A stretch of DNA of 64,000 nt from positions 1-64,000 of the forward strand of contig CAISJI010000098.1 in NCBI GenBank assembly GCA_903885565.1, in the 5' to 3' direction. This DNA comes from an uncultured Planctomycetaceae bacterium. GTDB lineage: Bacteria; Planctomycetota; Planctomycetia; Pirellulales; UBA1268. The position numbers and the translations under genes were made by a program. Below are positions 19,511-30,040 of the stretch, in pieces (position 1 is the first letter of the stretch; each line of letters begins with the position of its first letter). The notes under the pieces are model-generated. The model did not search any database, was not told the DNA's origin, and was given only the letters and a program-made list of their open reading frames with translations.

Positions 19511-20829
19511 TGAGCGGTTCCCCCAACATCCGTCTGGCGGCGCAGGAGCAACTTGCGGATCGTGAATGCCGCCAGCACAAGAACGGCCAAGAGGTTGAGG
19601 CCCCAAAGCCAATTTGTAGGGCGAACGCCCAAAGGCAATTCAGGCTTGATTGCCGGGGTACCCCAGCCGTCTTTACCAATCAGGTAAACCTTTGAGTCGG
19701 TCGGCGGATTGAAATCAAATTCCGCCGGCGGTGCATCGTAGTCGGTATCTGCCTTCAATATCAGGTATGAGGTCTTTTCCCAAAGCCCGTCAGGTCGCCG
19801 ACGCTCCCATATCTTCTCCCGCGGAATTCCGAATGCGTCGAAGCCGTCAGCTGTCACCTTGAGCACGACATCGCCATTCGCCGCGTAAAACGTCTGCTCT
19901 AAGACGCGACGGAAGTCTTTCTTGTCGACTGTGATCGTGGCAAACGAATAGCGGCCACCAAAAGAAAGGATCCCTTTGGAGCGGACCTCCACGCTTATCG
20001 CTAAACGCTGGTCTGGCTCACTCGGGATCTCGGCCACTCGCAAGACAAGATCAGCCTCACCTTGCAAGAAGGCGCGTGTTTTTTCGGGACTCAAGCCAGC
20101 CCATGGAACGGCTGCCGACGATGCTTGGCTGTCATCCGATGAGGCGGAGCACATGGCCAACACGAGGTCTTGAAGCAGTGGTTCGCACCCGACCAATTCA
20201 CGCCAGATATCGCGGATAGAGCTGGAATTCGAATTTTCCTTGGTCCATGCGGAAGCTGGCGGATTTCCTGTGTTTCCATAGCAATAGCCATGTGACCGCC
20301 GGTCTCTGGCTTTCCAGTCGCCGGGTTCAACTACCGTTTCCCAAAAAGGCGTCGATGGTGTGATCTCTCCTTCAGCAAATCCCGAAGAAACCATGTCGAT
20401 GCGTTTCGCCTCGCCACGCTTGACAAACCGTTCTCTGGCGAGCCGAGGGGCGATCTCATGATCGAGATTTCCTTGGACGTTGATTGCGATCCAGTGTTTC
20501 TTGTCTTTCTCTGACCAAGTTCTCCCGGCAGCCTGCATTTCCTCAGCAGACTGGCTGCAGATTCTCTCCAACTCCTCGCGGGTTTTTTTGGGCTTATCAA
20601 TCGCTGAAAATATTTCGATCTCGTACGTTTTAGGGGGTTGCCGCGTGAGGACCATGAGGAGTTGGTCCAGTTCATCCGCATCAACCAGCCGTTTTTCGTC
20701 GCCGACTGCCTCGACGGCAAAGCATATTTGTTGGGTGCCTGCCGGAGCGATGAGCGCGGCTACGATGGCGAGCATAACGGCAGTAATTCGCAAAGGGAGC
20801 CGATGGCGACGATCTCTGAATCGGTACAT
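19507..20829 (-). CDS. Exported/membrane-anchored hypothetical protein
   Basis: N-terminal signal-like segment; C-terminal TM (WLWGLNLLAVLVLAAFTIRKLLLRR). Confidence 0.55.
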   Translation of the reverse strand: MYRFRDRRHRLPLRITAVMLAIVAALIAPAGTQQICFAVEAVGDEKRLVDADELDQLLMVLTRQPPKTYEIEIFSAIDKPKKTREELERICSQSAEEMQAAGRTWSEKDKKHWIAINVQGNLDHEIAPRLARERFVKRGEAKRIDMVSSGFAEGEITPSTPFWETVVEPGDWKARDRRSHGYCYGNTGNPPASAWTKENSNSSSIRDIWRELVGCEPLLQDLVLAMCSASSDDSQASSAAVPWAGLSPEKTRAFLQGEADLVLRVAEIPSEPDQRLAISVEVRSKGILSFGGRYSFATITVDKKDFRRVLEQTFYAANGDVVLKVTADGFDAFGIPREKIWERRRPDGLWEKTSYLILKADTDYDAPPAEFDFNPPTDSKVYLIGKDGWGTPAIKPELPLGVRPTNWLWGLNLLAVLVLAAFTIRKLLLRRQTDVGGTAQ

Positions 20830-20907
20830 GAAGTTGCCTTCAAATGGTTTAGGGGGTGTGTGGATTGAGAGGGCTACGGCAATAGAAGGCCCCCAATCAG
20901 CTGATAC

Positions 20908-21525
20908 CTACGACCCGGTGACACAACCAGGAACCCAAAGATCGTAGAAAGGCTCGTAGACAGGTATTGCATCCCCCACCGGAGAGCATTCTTCGACGGC
21001 AAGGCAGGTGAGGCGAACCCCAAGGTTTCCGGCAGATGCCCCACCGACAACGGTGAGCCATGCCGGGGAAGATGCAGCACAGGTGTTCATGCAGGGGACA
21101 AAGAGCGGACCAGTGCCTGCGCACACAGTTCCGCAGGCTACGACGATAGCGGCCACCACGCCCGATCCCATGCCAAGGATTAGTTTCGCAGTATTATACT
21201 TCGGCCCACATAGTCTTTTCGTACCGACCGGGACACTCTTGTATGTCGATGGAGAGCATACGACGTGACCGGATGATGCTGGAGCGCAGATGTCAAAAGC
21301 AAAGGTGCGATAGGCGGGCATTGCGCATCCTCCTGAGGAGCACGCTCCGCAATCCGTAATGCGAACCGGACCGTCTGCTCTGCGTATCCAGCATTGAGCC
21401 TGTCCAGTATTTTGAGCGTAGGCTTGAGACCAGAGTGCAGTGCCCGTGAGCTGCAAAACGCTCATCGACACCACCAGCCCCCACGCCACATTCTCAAGCC
21501 ATGCTTTTTTTGATCGCTTGTTCAT
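20908..21525 (-). CDS. Cys-rich exported hypothetical protein
   Basis: MNKRSKKAWLENVAWGLVVSMSVLQLTGTALWSQAYAQ signal, followed by about 14 Cys and an internal hydrophobic stretch. Confidence 0.5.
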   Translation of the reverse strand: MNKRSKKAWLENVAWGLVVSMSVLQLTGTALWSQAYAQNTGQAQCWIRRADGPVRITDCGACSSGGCAMPAYRTFAFDICAPASSGHVVCSPSTYKSVPVGTKRLCGPKYNTAKLILGMGSGVVAAIVVACGTVCAGTGPLFVPCMNTCAASSPAWLTVVGGASAGNLGVRLTCLAVEECSPVGDAIPVYEPFYDLWVPGCVTGS

Positions 21526-21880
21526 CGTCCTGCCCCTAGTAGGTGAACCGATCCCCTCTTCGGCCCCAACCCAACTTAATTGAGCAACGGGGGGGCGCGT
21601 CAAGGTTTTGGCGCGACGGAGGCGGCGGTGAGCGCCAAGTGAAAAGAGGAACGCCGGGGGGGGGTAAAAACGGACTCGCCAAGCCTGGTACCCCAGGGAT
21701 CGATCTCTCATGCCGCTGGTGCCTCGCCGCTGCCGCCTGCGGGCATCGCAGAGGGGGGAGCGGCGGCCGCGGCGAGACACTCGCGGCAGGGCTAGCCTTG
21801 GCAAACGCTTCTCGGGATGCCTATCCAGAGCCAGAGGGCGCACTCGCGTGCGCGGGCACGAGGGGCGACTGTGACCGGTG

Positions 21881-23377
21881 TTACAGATAGGGGGAGAAGA
21901 GCCGGGCGACGCCGTCGCGCAGGCGCACAGGCAAACTGCGGCTATCGACCTCGGCGAGCGTTTTGCGGCGGGAGCGGCTGATCACTCCCTGAATGTGCCG
22001 GTCGATCCGGCCGCAGAGATCGGGATCGTACGTCTCGACGTTGAATTCAAAGTTGAGCCGCATGCTGCGGTCGTCCCAATTGCCACTGCCGAAGAGCCCC
22101 CACGCCCCGTCCACCACCATCAGTTTCGTATGGTCAAACGGCGGCGGCGACATCCAGACCGCGCAGCCCCGCCCGAGCACCTGCCAGAGCATCGCCGTTG
22201 AGGCCCAGCCGACCAAGGCAAGATTGTTTTGCTCCGGCAGCACGATATCGACCTGCACTCCCCGCATCGCCGCCACGTCGAGCGCCTGGCAGACGGCGTC
22301 GTCGGGCAGAAAATAGGGGGTCATGATCCGCACGGAGCGCTGCGCTGCGGCGAGCGCGCCGACCAGCACCAGCTTGATGCGGCCGATGTCGGGATCGTCG
22401 GGGCCATAGCGAACCCCCCGGGCCAACTGCGTGCCGGCGGGAGAAAGGTCAGGAGCCCAGGCGGAGGGGCTCGCTGTCGGTTCGGGCCCACCATCCAGCA
22501 GCGCTTCGCCCGAGGCAAAGGCCCAGTCTTCGACAAACACCTCCAGCAACTGCGCCACCACCGGGCCCTGCAGCTGAAAATGCATATCCCGCACCGGATG
22601 CTTTGGATTGTGGGAGAGCCAGCAGCCATCGCGGATGTTGAGGCCGCCAGTGAATCCGGTGGTGCCGTCGACGACGAGAATCTTGCGGTGGTTGCGCAGA
22701 TTGGCATAGGGGAAATAGATCGGCACACCGGTGGGCAGAAACCGCTCCACCCGCACCCCCTGCTCCGCCAGCAGGCCCACGATCGACGGCCTGCTGTAGC
22801 TCGAGCCGATGCCGTCGATGAGCACACGCACCGCCACTCCCCGTTTCACCGCCCGGCCCAGCGCCGCGGCGAAGATCTTCCCGGTGGGATCGTTATCAAA
22901 AATATAAGAGGCCAGCCCGATGCTGCGGGTGGCTCCGTCGATCGCTGCGAGCATCCGCGGATAGGCCTCATCGCCGCCGTCGAGTGGCTCAATCGAGTTG
23001 CCGTCTATCAGCGGCCGCTGCGTCACCTGCTCCACCAACTGCGCGAGGGAAACCAGCGGTGAGCATTCCTGCCCGATCGCCGCGTGCAGCCGCTCGGGGC
23101 TCGCGGGAGTGAGCGCCCGGTTGACGCGCAACTGCCCCGCCCGCAGTTGGCTCGCTCGGGAGCGGATTCGGTTGACGCCCAGAATCGCATAGGCCACGGC
23201 ACCAAACACCGGCGAGAGCCAGATCAGGCCGACCCAGCCGATCGTGGAGCGGGTATCGCGCTTCGTGAGGATGGCATGGCAGGTGGCCCCCACGGTGATC
23301 GCCAGCACAGCGGCGGCGAGGATGTGGGGCCAGAGGGCCAGCCACCAACTCCAGAGTGTGGCAAGAAAGGCTTCCAT
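21881..23377 (-). CDS. cls: Cardiolipin synthase (phospholipase D family)
   Basis: N-terminal TMs and two HKD motifs (NHRKILVVDGTTGFTGGLN; DHTKLMVVDGAWGLFGSGNWDDRS). Confidence 0.88.
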   Translation of the reverse strand: MEAFLATLWSWWLALWPHILAAAVLAITVGATCHAILTKRDTRSTIGWVGLIWLSPVFGAVAYAILGVNRIRSRASQLRAGQLRVNRALTPASPERLHAAIGQECSPLVSLAQLVEQVTQRPLIDGNSIEPLDGGDEAYPRMLAAIDGATRSIGLASYIFDNDPTGKIFAAALGRAVKRGVAVRVLIDGIGSSYSRPSIVGLLAEQGVRVERFLPTGVPIYFPYANLRNHRKILVVDGTTGFTGGLNIRDGCWLSHNPKHPVRDMHFQLQGPVVAQLLEVFVEDWAFASGEALLDGGPEPTASPSAWAPDLSPAGTQLARGVRYGPDDPDIGRIKLVLVGALAAAQRSVRIMTPYFLPDDAVCQALDVAAMRGVQVDIVLPEQNNLALVGWASTAMLWQVLGRGCAVWMSPPPFDHTKLMVVDGAWGLFGSGNWDDRSMRLNFEFNVETYDPDLCGRIDRHIQGVISRSRRKTLAEVDSRSLPVRLRDGVARLFSPYL

Positions 23378-24876
23378 CAATCGTTCGCTGCAGCGCGGGC
23401 CTTGATCGCCTTCACCGCAGACGCCTCCGGCTCGAGCGTTTTGTAATAGGGATCGAGCGGATAGCAGCCGCTGCGGAGGCCATGGCGGGGAGCGGTGGTG
23501 CAGTCGCTGAACGTGCGGCAGATCTGCGGGCGGGTCATGCTGCGGCCGGCGAGTGTGTCGGCGGGCAGTTCCGGATAGGAAAGCACCATGCGGCCGAGGC
23601 CGACCAGATCGATCCATCCCGCCCGCACCGCCGCCTGCGCGGCATGGGGCACAAATTCCTGCAGATAGGTGTAGCCCGAGCCAACCATCACCATCCCCGG
23701 CACCGCCTCCTTCGCCTGCCGGGCCGCATCGATCTGCCGCCAGACACCCGCCAGCGGATCCTCCGGCGGGGGATAGCCATCGGAGGGAGGAAAGGCAGCC
23801 GGCCGCGTGATGTGTGGGGCGGCATAGGGACAGCCAGCGGAAAGATTGACGGCCGCCACGCCGAGGCCCTGGAGCAACTTTAAAAGCTCGATCGGCTCGC
23901 GGAGATCAAACTGGGTGGGGTCATTGATATCGACGCCAAACCCGCAGTCGTAGGGGAGCGAGTCGGCAAAGGGCCAAGGGGCGCCCACGTCGCCAGCCTT
24001 CCGCCAGGGCACGATGTCAAACAGCGAGAGCCGCACGCCGATGACAAGCTCTGGGCAGGCGGCACGCACGCGGCCGATGAGCGTGGTGAGCAGTCGGGTG
24101 CGGCCGGCGAAATCGCCGCCAAACTTTCCGGGGCGCCGGCGGGCCGAAAGAAATTCATGCACGAGATAGCCATGGCAGGCCTTGAGGTCGACCATCGCAA
24201 AGCCAGCCGCGGCGGCGTCGGTGGCCGCCGTTACATAGCGATCGATCAGCCGCTCCACATCATCGTCGCTGAGCACGCAGGCGGGATCGGCCGGCGGTGT
24301 GCCATGGCGGGCGTCGAGGAGCGGATGGTGGCAGGGGATGCGCGGCTGTCGGCCGGCGGACGTGGGTTGGGAGAACCGGCCGGAGTGGGTCAGTTGCAGG
24401 GCCACCAGCAGATCGTCGGTGGCGCCATGGTGCTGCCGATGGCTCGTCTGCAGGGCGTCGAGCAGTTGGGCAAACCCCTCGCGGCCGCAGGCTGGAGCGC
24501 ACAGCTGCCGGGGATTGGCCCGCCCCTCCGGCACCACCGCCACCGCCTCGCCCCCCCAGATCAGCTTGGCACCGCTGGCGCCAAACCGCTCCCAGCGGCG
24601 CAGGAGCGGCTCGGTCGGCAGGCCCTCAGGTGTCGCGTCCCAGCCTTCCATCGGATGGATGCACCAGCGGTTGCCTACCTGCCTGCCGCCGATCGAAATC
24701 GGCGCGGCCAGCGGCGAGCCTTCGGCGGCTGAGAGGGGCTCATCGTCGAGCGGGATCGGCGCGCCGAGATCGGCCAGATGGGCCCGCAGTTCGGCGGGGG
24801 AACGAAACCGGGCAACGCGGGGAAAACTCACTTGTGTATCCAGCTTATCGAGGTGTTCAGGCGGCTGATTCGCCAT
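23377..24876 (-). CDS. NADH:flavin oxidoreductase / Old Yellow Enzyme family
   Basis: RWCIHPMEGWDATPEG, LQLTHSGRFS, DLKACHGYLVHEFLSARRRPGKFGGDFAGRTRL. Confidence 0.88.
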   Translation of the reverse strand: MANQPPEHLDKLDTQVSFPRVARFRSPAELRAHLADLGAPIPLDDEPLSAAEGSPLAAPISIGGRQVGNRWCIHPMEGWDATPEGLPTEPLLRRWERFGASGAKLIWGGEAVAVVPEGRANPRQLCAPACGREGFAQLLDALQTSHRQHHGATDDLLVALQLTHSGRFSQPTSAGRQPRIPCHHPLLDARHGTPPADPACVLSDDDVERLIDRYVTAATDAAAAGFAMVDLKACHGYLVHEFLSARRRPGKFGGDFAGRTRLLTTLIGRVRAACPELVIGVRLSLFDIVPWRKAGDVGAPWPFADSLPYDCGFGVDINDPTQFDLREPIELLKLLQGLGVAAVNLSAGCPYAAPHITRPAAFPPSDGYPPPEDPLAGVWRQIDAARQAKEAVPGMVMVGSGYTYLQEFVPHAAQAAVRAGWIDLVGLGRMVLSYPELPADTLAGRSMTRPQICRTFSDCTTAPRHGLRSGCYPLDPYYKTLEPEASAVKAIKARAAAND

Positions 24877-24918
24877 GGCAGTGGCAGCCCTGACGCCGTC
24901 GGGCGATACTACCACACC

Positions 24919-25905
24919 ATGACACCAACCCCACTCAGCGTCCGTGAGTCTTTCGCCCCTCCCGCTCCTTCCCAGCGGCTCCGCCGGACGATCCAAGGGA
25001 TGTCGGCTGTGCTCGTGCCATTTGCCCCCTCCGGTCAGATCGACTGGGAGGCGTTTGCCCGCCATGTGGCCCGCACCTCTGGCGTGGGGCTCGTGCCGGC
25101 GATCAACATGGATACCGGTTATGTGCAGCTGCTCGACAATGCCGACCGGCTGCGGGCCCTCACCGTGGCCCGCGAGGTGCTCGGACCGACGGGCGAGATG
25201 GTGGCGGGGGCCTGCGTCGTCGATCGGCCGGGAGATCCGTTTGACCGGCAGGCCTACGGCGAGCAGCTGGAGATGATTGCCGCCGCCTGCGCCCTGCCGG
25301 TGATGTTTCCCTCGTTTGGCCTGACGGCCGGGGGGGATGCCGAAACGATCGCCCGGCTGGCAGAGCTGGGCCGGCAGGCGGGCCGCTTCATCGGGTTTGA
25401 GCTCTCGACTGAGTTTGTCCCCTGCGGGCGGATCTTTTCGCTGGCTGCCTATGAGCAGTTGCTGCAGATCGAGCAATGCATTGGCGCCAAGCATTCGTCG
25501 CTCTCGCGGCGGGCGGAATGGGAGCGGCTGGCGGTGCGCGATCGGGTGCGGCCCGACTTCGCCGTCTTCACCGGCAACGATCTGGCGATCGACATGGTGC
25601 GCTACGGCAGCGACTGGCTGCTCGGCCTTTCAACGGCGGTGCCGGAGGCGTTTGCCCAGCGCGATGCATGGTGGGCCGCCGGGGATGGCCGGTTCGACGA
25701 ACTTGACGACGCCCTCCAGGCCCTCGGCGACTTTGCCTTCCGCCGGCCGGTGCCCGCCTATAAGCACACGATGGCGCAGGCACTCTTTCTGCGCGGCCTG
25801 ATCGCCACCGACGAGCCCCACCCCGAGAGCCCGCGCCGCCCGGCGAGCGACCGGGAGATCGTGGCCACGATCCTGGGGCGGATCGATCAGGCGCAGCACG
25901 CGTAG
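24919..25905 (+). CDS. Dihydrodipicolinate synthase/N-acetylneuraminate lyase superfamily protein
   Basis: GMSAVLVPFAPSGQIDWEAFARHV..., candidate Schiff-base Lys in IGAKHSSLSR. Confidence 0.8.
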   Translation: MTPTPLSVRESFAPPAPSQRLRRTIQGMSAVLVPFAPSGQIDWEAFARHVARTSGVGLVPAINMDTGYVQLLDNADRLRALTVAREVLGPTGEMVAGACVVDRPGDPFDRQAYGEQLEMIAAACALPVMFPSFGLTAGGDAETIARLAELGRQAGRFIGFELSTEFVPCGRIFSLAAYEQLLQIEQCIGAKHSSLSRRAEWERLAVRDRVRPDFAVFTGNDLAIDMVRYGSDWLLGLSTAVPEAFAQRDAWWAAGDGRFDELDDALQALGDFAFRRPVPAYKHTMAQALFLRGLIATDEPHPESPRRPASDREIVATILGRIDQAQHA

Positions 25906-25950
25906 AGCGCCTTCGGGTTGGCTGGAGCGCCAATTAGGCACATCCATCGA

Positions 25951-26050
25951 GCGGCGGAGGCGGAGGGGTCGGCGAACGCTCGAGGAGCGCAGGGCCGCTG
26001 CGGCCCAAGCGACGAGACTTTTGCCGTCCCGCAGCCGGGGGCACACCGGA
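25951..26050 (+). repeat. Family A hairpin repeat, copy 2 (with inserted GGGCCGC-T-GCGGCCC hairpin)
   Basis: Direct alignment by eye with the other copies. Confidence 0.9.
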
Positions 26051-26075
26051 AAGTCGTAACCAACCGAACACAGCG

Positions 26076-26177
26076 GGCGACGGAGGCGGAGGGGTCGGCG
26101 AACGCTCGAGAAGCGCAGGGCCGCTTCGGCCCAAGCGACGAGACTTTTGCCGTCCCGCAGCCGGGGGCACACCGGAA
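26076..26177 (+). repeat. Family A hairpin repeat, copy 3
   Basis: cggaggcggaggggtcggcgaacgctcgagaagcgcagggccgcttcggcccaagcgacgagacttttgccgtcccgcagccgggggcacaccggaa. Confidence 0.9.
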
Positions 26178-26197
26178 ATCGGAACCGCTCTAGGTCC

Positions 26198-26332
26198 GGG
26201 GCTGCCCATGCCCGACGCCTGCCGTTCGCTGCGGCCCTCCAGGCCTTTCGCTCACTCGAAAGTCGGCTGCGCTTCGCCATCCATGGCTCCGCTGGCCGCC
26301 TACGCCGGCTCCTGGGGCACGGGCAGCCCCTC
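26198..26332 (+). repeat. Family C repeat, copy C1 (terminal inverted repeats ggggctgccc/gggcagcccc)
   Basis: ctgcggccctccaggcctttcgctcactcgaaagtcggctgcgcttcgccatccatggctccgctggccgcctacgccggctc matches the reverse complement of 59150-59250. Confidence 0.82.
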
Positions 26333-26366
26333 CCCGAACATCGATCAGGAAGGGTGGTGAAGGATG

Positions 26367-26468
26367 AGCGACGGAGGCGGAGGGGTCGGCGAACGCTTGA
26401 GGAGCACCAAGCCGCTGCGGCCCAAGTGACGAAACCAGTGCCGTCCCGCAGCCGGGGGCATTACGAAA
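26367..26468 (+). repeat. Family A hairpin repeat, copy 4
   Basis: Direct alignment by eye. Confidence 0.85.
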
Positions 26469-26491
26469 GTCGTAACCAACCGAACACAGCG

Positions 26492-26563
26492 AGCGGTGGA
26501 GGCGGAGGGGGCGGCGAACGCTTGAGGAGCTTTCGCAAAAAACTTGTGCCGGCCCGCAGCCGA
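26492..26563 (+). repeat. Family A hairpin repeat, copy 5
   Basis: Preceded by the same gaaagtcgtaaccaaccgaacacagcg spacer that precedes copy 3. Confidence 0.85.
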
Positions 26564-26612
26564 GGATGTACGTACGTCGCATGCGCTCTCCTGTGCATGC
26601 TGTCGGCCACCG

Positions 26613-28514
26613 TCAGCGGTCGCCCTCCTGCCACCAGAGTCGCCGAAATTCAGGCTGAGTTCCCACCCAGTTCTTGGTACCGAGCAGTGTTTCACCACTC
26701 TCGTAGTAAGCCCGCAGGGTGAGCAGATCGATATTTTTCCACGAGGAGAGCCGCTGGCCGTCGAGCGTCTGAAAAGCCTCCGGTGTCAGCGCCACCGATT
26801 GCCACTGGCCGCCGCCGTGGAGCTGCGCGACCGCCACGAATTCCCGCGTCTGGCCCCGGTAGGGACGGAAGAGGTTTTCCGTGAGGATGACGATCAGTGC
26901 GTTCGGCTTCTCAGCCCTCAATTCCAGCGTGAGCCGCTGACTGGCTTCTCCCTGCCACTTGGGATCGGTCAGCTTGCGGGTTGAGTATTCCCAATGATGG
27001 GGATTGTCTGTCGAGAGTTGGTACCAATCGCGATAGCCGTGGGCGAAGTCATCGATGAGTGCGGAAGGGGTGTCTGTGGCCTTTATCCCCGCACGCTGCA
27101 GTTCGGCCGGAGACACGGTGTGAAGGAGTGAGCTGAGCGAAAAATGGTCGGTGGGGTGGGCGTACGGCTCCGATTCCCTGCTGGTCATCGTGTACACGAC
27201 GTTGGCGAAGGCGAAGAGGGGTTGTTCGGTGGTTAACACAGGGAGGCTGGCCGTCCAGGAATCCCCCACCCGCTCTACGGTTGCAGATCTCCAGAACCGG
27301 GCCCGTGGATCAGGGTCGACCGAGTAGTAAACGCGTACATCGGCCACTGGCTGCGAGGCATCAGGGACAACCTGCAGCCGGGGAACCCGGTCTTCCGTGG
27401 CAAGGAGAAGGTGTGTTGCCGGTGTGGTCGGAAACGTAAAAGCCCCCTTGAGGTGCTGGTCGAACCAGAGCGGTCTGGTGACAGCAAACTCGGGCGTGAA
27501 GCGATGGTTCAGATGCGGCGTGAAGGCATAGCGGATGTTGTGATGCGGAATCAGGGCGCCGGTGCGGTAGGTGTCATCGATGATGCCGTGGAAGTCGTTG
27601 GTCGCTCCCAGCCACAGCAGCGGCGCCTCGATGAGCGGTGCATACGACTCAAGTCCGATGGTGGCGTCGAACAGATCGACAGCGCCGGTCGGAGTCTCAA
27701 TGGCCGCCTGCTGCGGCAGGAGGGGCCACTGCTTCGTGCGGAAGCCCGAGCCGCCCACGGAAGGAGCCGCGGCCTTGGTGCGTCGGTCGGTTCCGGCGAC
27801 GTAGGTGGTCAGGCAGCCCCCCATCGAGTCGCCATACACACCGAGGCGTCCGGCATCGACTTCCGGTTGTTGTTCCAGAAAGGTAAGTCCCCGTCTGGCA
27901 GCGACAGTCAGCAGATACCAGTTGTTATTGCGGGGCGACTCAAACGGATCGAGGGAGTTGGGGCCGGGCTTGAGATTGAAATATCCCGGGACGTTGGTCT
28001 GTGTCGGATCGACGGCTCCCCAGTCGGTATTCGGATCGCCGGGCATGGCGTTTTCCATCTCCCGACCACCCCAATTGATCGTCAGGCAGGCATACCCCTG
28101 TTTGGCATAAAACTCGATCTGGTGCAGGAAGGCCCGCTGGCCCCCGCCGTGGAGATGGAGCAGGCCGGGCAGATGTGTGGCCCCCTTGGGAAAGCCGAAG
28201 AAGGCCGCCATCCGGGCCGGTTTGTTGTGAAACGTGCCGATGTGATAAACGATAGAGCGATAGACGATGCCATCTTTCTCCCATTCCCGCACCACCGAGG
28301 CATCGAGCGCATCCTGGCGGGGGTCGAAATCAGCCCAGAGTTCCTCGACGGAATTGGGGGGCTGCGGTTGGTCGGTGGCGAAGGCGATGGCCGGAACCAG
28401 GAGCGTCAAAACAACGGCAACGCACAGCCAGATCATGCGCAGGCAAAGACGAGAACATTTTTCTGTGATAGCGCCGCTGTTGGCCACCGGGCTGTCGTTC
28501 AACCTCTTCAGCAT
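26613..28514 (-). CDS. Secreted alpha/beta hydrolase (acetyl xylan esterase/dienelactone hydrolase-like)
   Basis: LPGLLHLHGGGQRAF, GRLGVYGDSMGGCLTTYVAG. Confidence 0.72.
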   Translation of the reverse strand: MLKRLNDSPVANSGAITEKCSRLCLRMIWLCVAVVLTLLVPAIAFATDQPQPPNSVEELWADFDPRQDALDASVVREWEKDGIVYRSIVYHIGTFHNKPARMAAFFGFPKGATHLPGLLHLHGGGQRAFLHQIEFYAKQGYACLTINWGGREMENAMPGDPNTDWGAVDPTQTNVPGYFNLKPGPNSLDPFESPRNNNWYLLTVAARRGLTFLEQQPEVDAGRLGVYGDSMGGCLTTYVAGTDRRTKAAAPSVGGSGFRTKQWPLLPQQAAIETPTGAVDLFDATIGLESYAPLIEAPLLWLGATNDFHGIIDDTYRTGALIPHHNIRYAFTPHLNHRFTPEFAVTRPLWFDQHLKGAFTFPTTPATHLLLATEDRVPRLQVVPDASQPVADVRVYYSVDPDPRARFWRSATVERVGDSWTASLPVLTTEQPLFAFANVVYTMTSRESEPYAHPTDHFSLSSLLHTVSPAELQRAGIKATDTPSALIDDFAHGYRDWYQLSTDNPHHWEYSTRKLTDPKWQGEASQRLTLELRAEKPNALIVILTENLFRPYRGQTREFVAVAQLHGGGQWQSVALTPEAFQTLDGQRLSSWKNIDLLTLRAYYESGETLLGTKNWVGTQPEFRRLWWQEGDR

Positions 28515-28638
28515 GCAAGACCCCCGTGACACGATGCCAGCAGTTCGTCCACCTCTCGGCAGCAAGACGACTGGCTGGTTGTAAGGGCTGGTTGTAAGGA
28601 TAGCGGCGATCGCCGGTTGGAGAGGCGAAATCGGCCCG

Positions 28639-29994
28639 TTACACCCGGCGCAGCGCCTCGTCGAGCACCTCCAGCAAAAAGTCGGCGTCGGCTTCATGCA
28701 GGCACATCGGCGGCTTGATCCGCAGCGTGTTGCCATGGAGGCCCCCCTTGCCGATCAACAGCCCCAGCTCCCGGCAGGTTTCAAACACCTGCATGCACTC
28801 TGCCTTGGCTGGCTCCTTCGTGGCCTGGTCCCGCACCAGTTCCACGCCGAGCATCAGCCCCATCCCGCGGACGTCGCCGATGAGATCGTGGCGGCCGGCC
28901 AGCTTCTCCAGCCCAGCTTTGATCCGGGCACCGATGCGGGCGGCATTGGCCTGGATCCCCTCGGAGTCGATCACCTCCAGTACCGCCCTGCCCTGCGTGC
29001 AGGCGACCGGATTGCCGCCAAAGGTGTTGAAATGGATCCGCGAGGCGAGCGCCTGAGCGATCTTCGGCGTCGTCACAACCGCCGCCAGCGCCGCGCCGTT
29101 GCCGATCCCCTTGGCCATCGTGACGATGTCGGGGGTCACTCCCTGCGTTTGGAAGCCCCAGGTGTGGGAGCCGGTGCGGGTGAAGCCGGTTTGCACCTCG
29201 TCGGCAATGCAGAGGCCACCGGCTGCTCTTGCATATTCGTAAGCGGCCTTCAGATAGCCGTCAGGATAGACCACCACGCCGCCGACCCCCTGGATCGATT
29301 CGGCGATGAAGGCGGAGATTTTCCCCGGCGTGCCGTATTCGATGAGATTCTGCACGTCGGCAGCATATTTCGGACCGGCGAGCGGGTCGCTATAGCCATG
29401 CACGCCGCGATACCGGTCGGGACAGAGGGCATGGTGCACGCCAAAGCTGTGCGGCACATTGAATTTCCAGGTGTGGTGGCTGGTGAGCCCCATCGTCTGC
29501 ATGCTGCCGCCATGGTAGCCGTTGCGCAGTGCGATCACATCGAAATTGCCGGTGGCGGCCCGGGCCATCAGGATCGCCAGATCGTTCGCCTCGGAGCCTG
29601 AGTTGACGAAGTAACAAACCTTCAGTTCACCCGGCATCCTCGCGGCGAGATCGCGGGCATAGAGGGCGATGGCGGGATTGAGATAGATCGTGGTGGTGTG
29701 CTGCAGCGTTTCGTTTTGGCGCTGCACCGCGGAAATCACGTTGGGGTGGCAGTGGCCCACGCTCACGGTGACGATGCCGCCGAAGCCGTCGAGATACCGC
29801 CGGCCGGTTTCGTCGTAGAGGTATTGCATCTGCCCCTCCACGATCATCAGGGGCGTTTTGTAATAGGTGAAGATCGCCGGATTGAGAAACTCGCGGCGCA
29901 GATCGGCCACCTCCTGCTTCGACGGGCCGTCGTAGCGGCGCGGCTGATGGGAGGTGGGGGGGAGCTGGGGGAGAGCGGGTGAAATCGTGGCCAT
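28639..29994 (-). CDS. Class III aminotransferase, AGXT2-like
   Basis: [74 protein letters not shown]. Confidence 0.88.
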   Translation of the reverse strand: MATISPALPQLPPTSHQPRRYDGPSKQEVADLRREFLNPAIFTYYKTPLMIVEGQMQYLYDETGRRYLDGFGGIVTVSVGHCHPNVISAVQRQNETLQHTTTIYLNPAIALYARDLAARMPGELKVCYFVNSGSEANDLAILMARAATGNFDVIALRNGYHGGSMQTMGLTSHHTWKFNVPHSFGVHHALCPDRYRGVHGYSDPLAGPKYAADVQNLIEYGTPGKISAFIAESIQGVGGVVVYPDGYLKAAYEYARAAGGLCIADEVQTGFTRTGSHTWGFQTQGVTPDIVTMAKGIGNGAALAAVVTTPKIAQALASRIHFNTFGGNPVACTQGRAVLEVIDSEGIQANAARIGARIKAGLEKLAGRHDLIGDVRGMGLMLGVELVRDQATKEPAKAECMQVFETCRELGLLIGKGGLHGNTLRIKPPMCLHEADADFLLEVLDEALRRV

Positions 29995-30040
29995 CGAGAA
30001 AAAACTCCTGCTGAGAGCGTTGGTGATTCGGTGCTATTGA

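Noticed and set aside
28696-29601. 301-aa plus-strand ORF over the AGXT2-like gene
   Set aside because: Shadow ORF antisense to a motif-supported aminotransferase.
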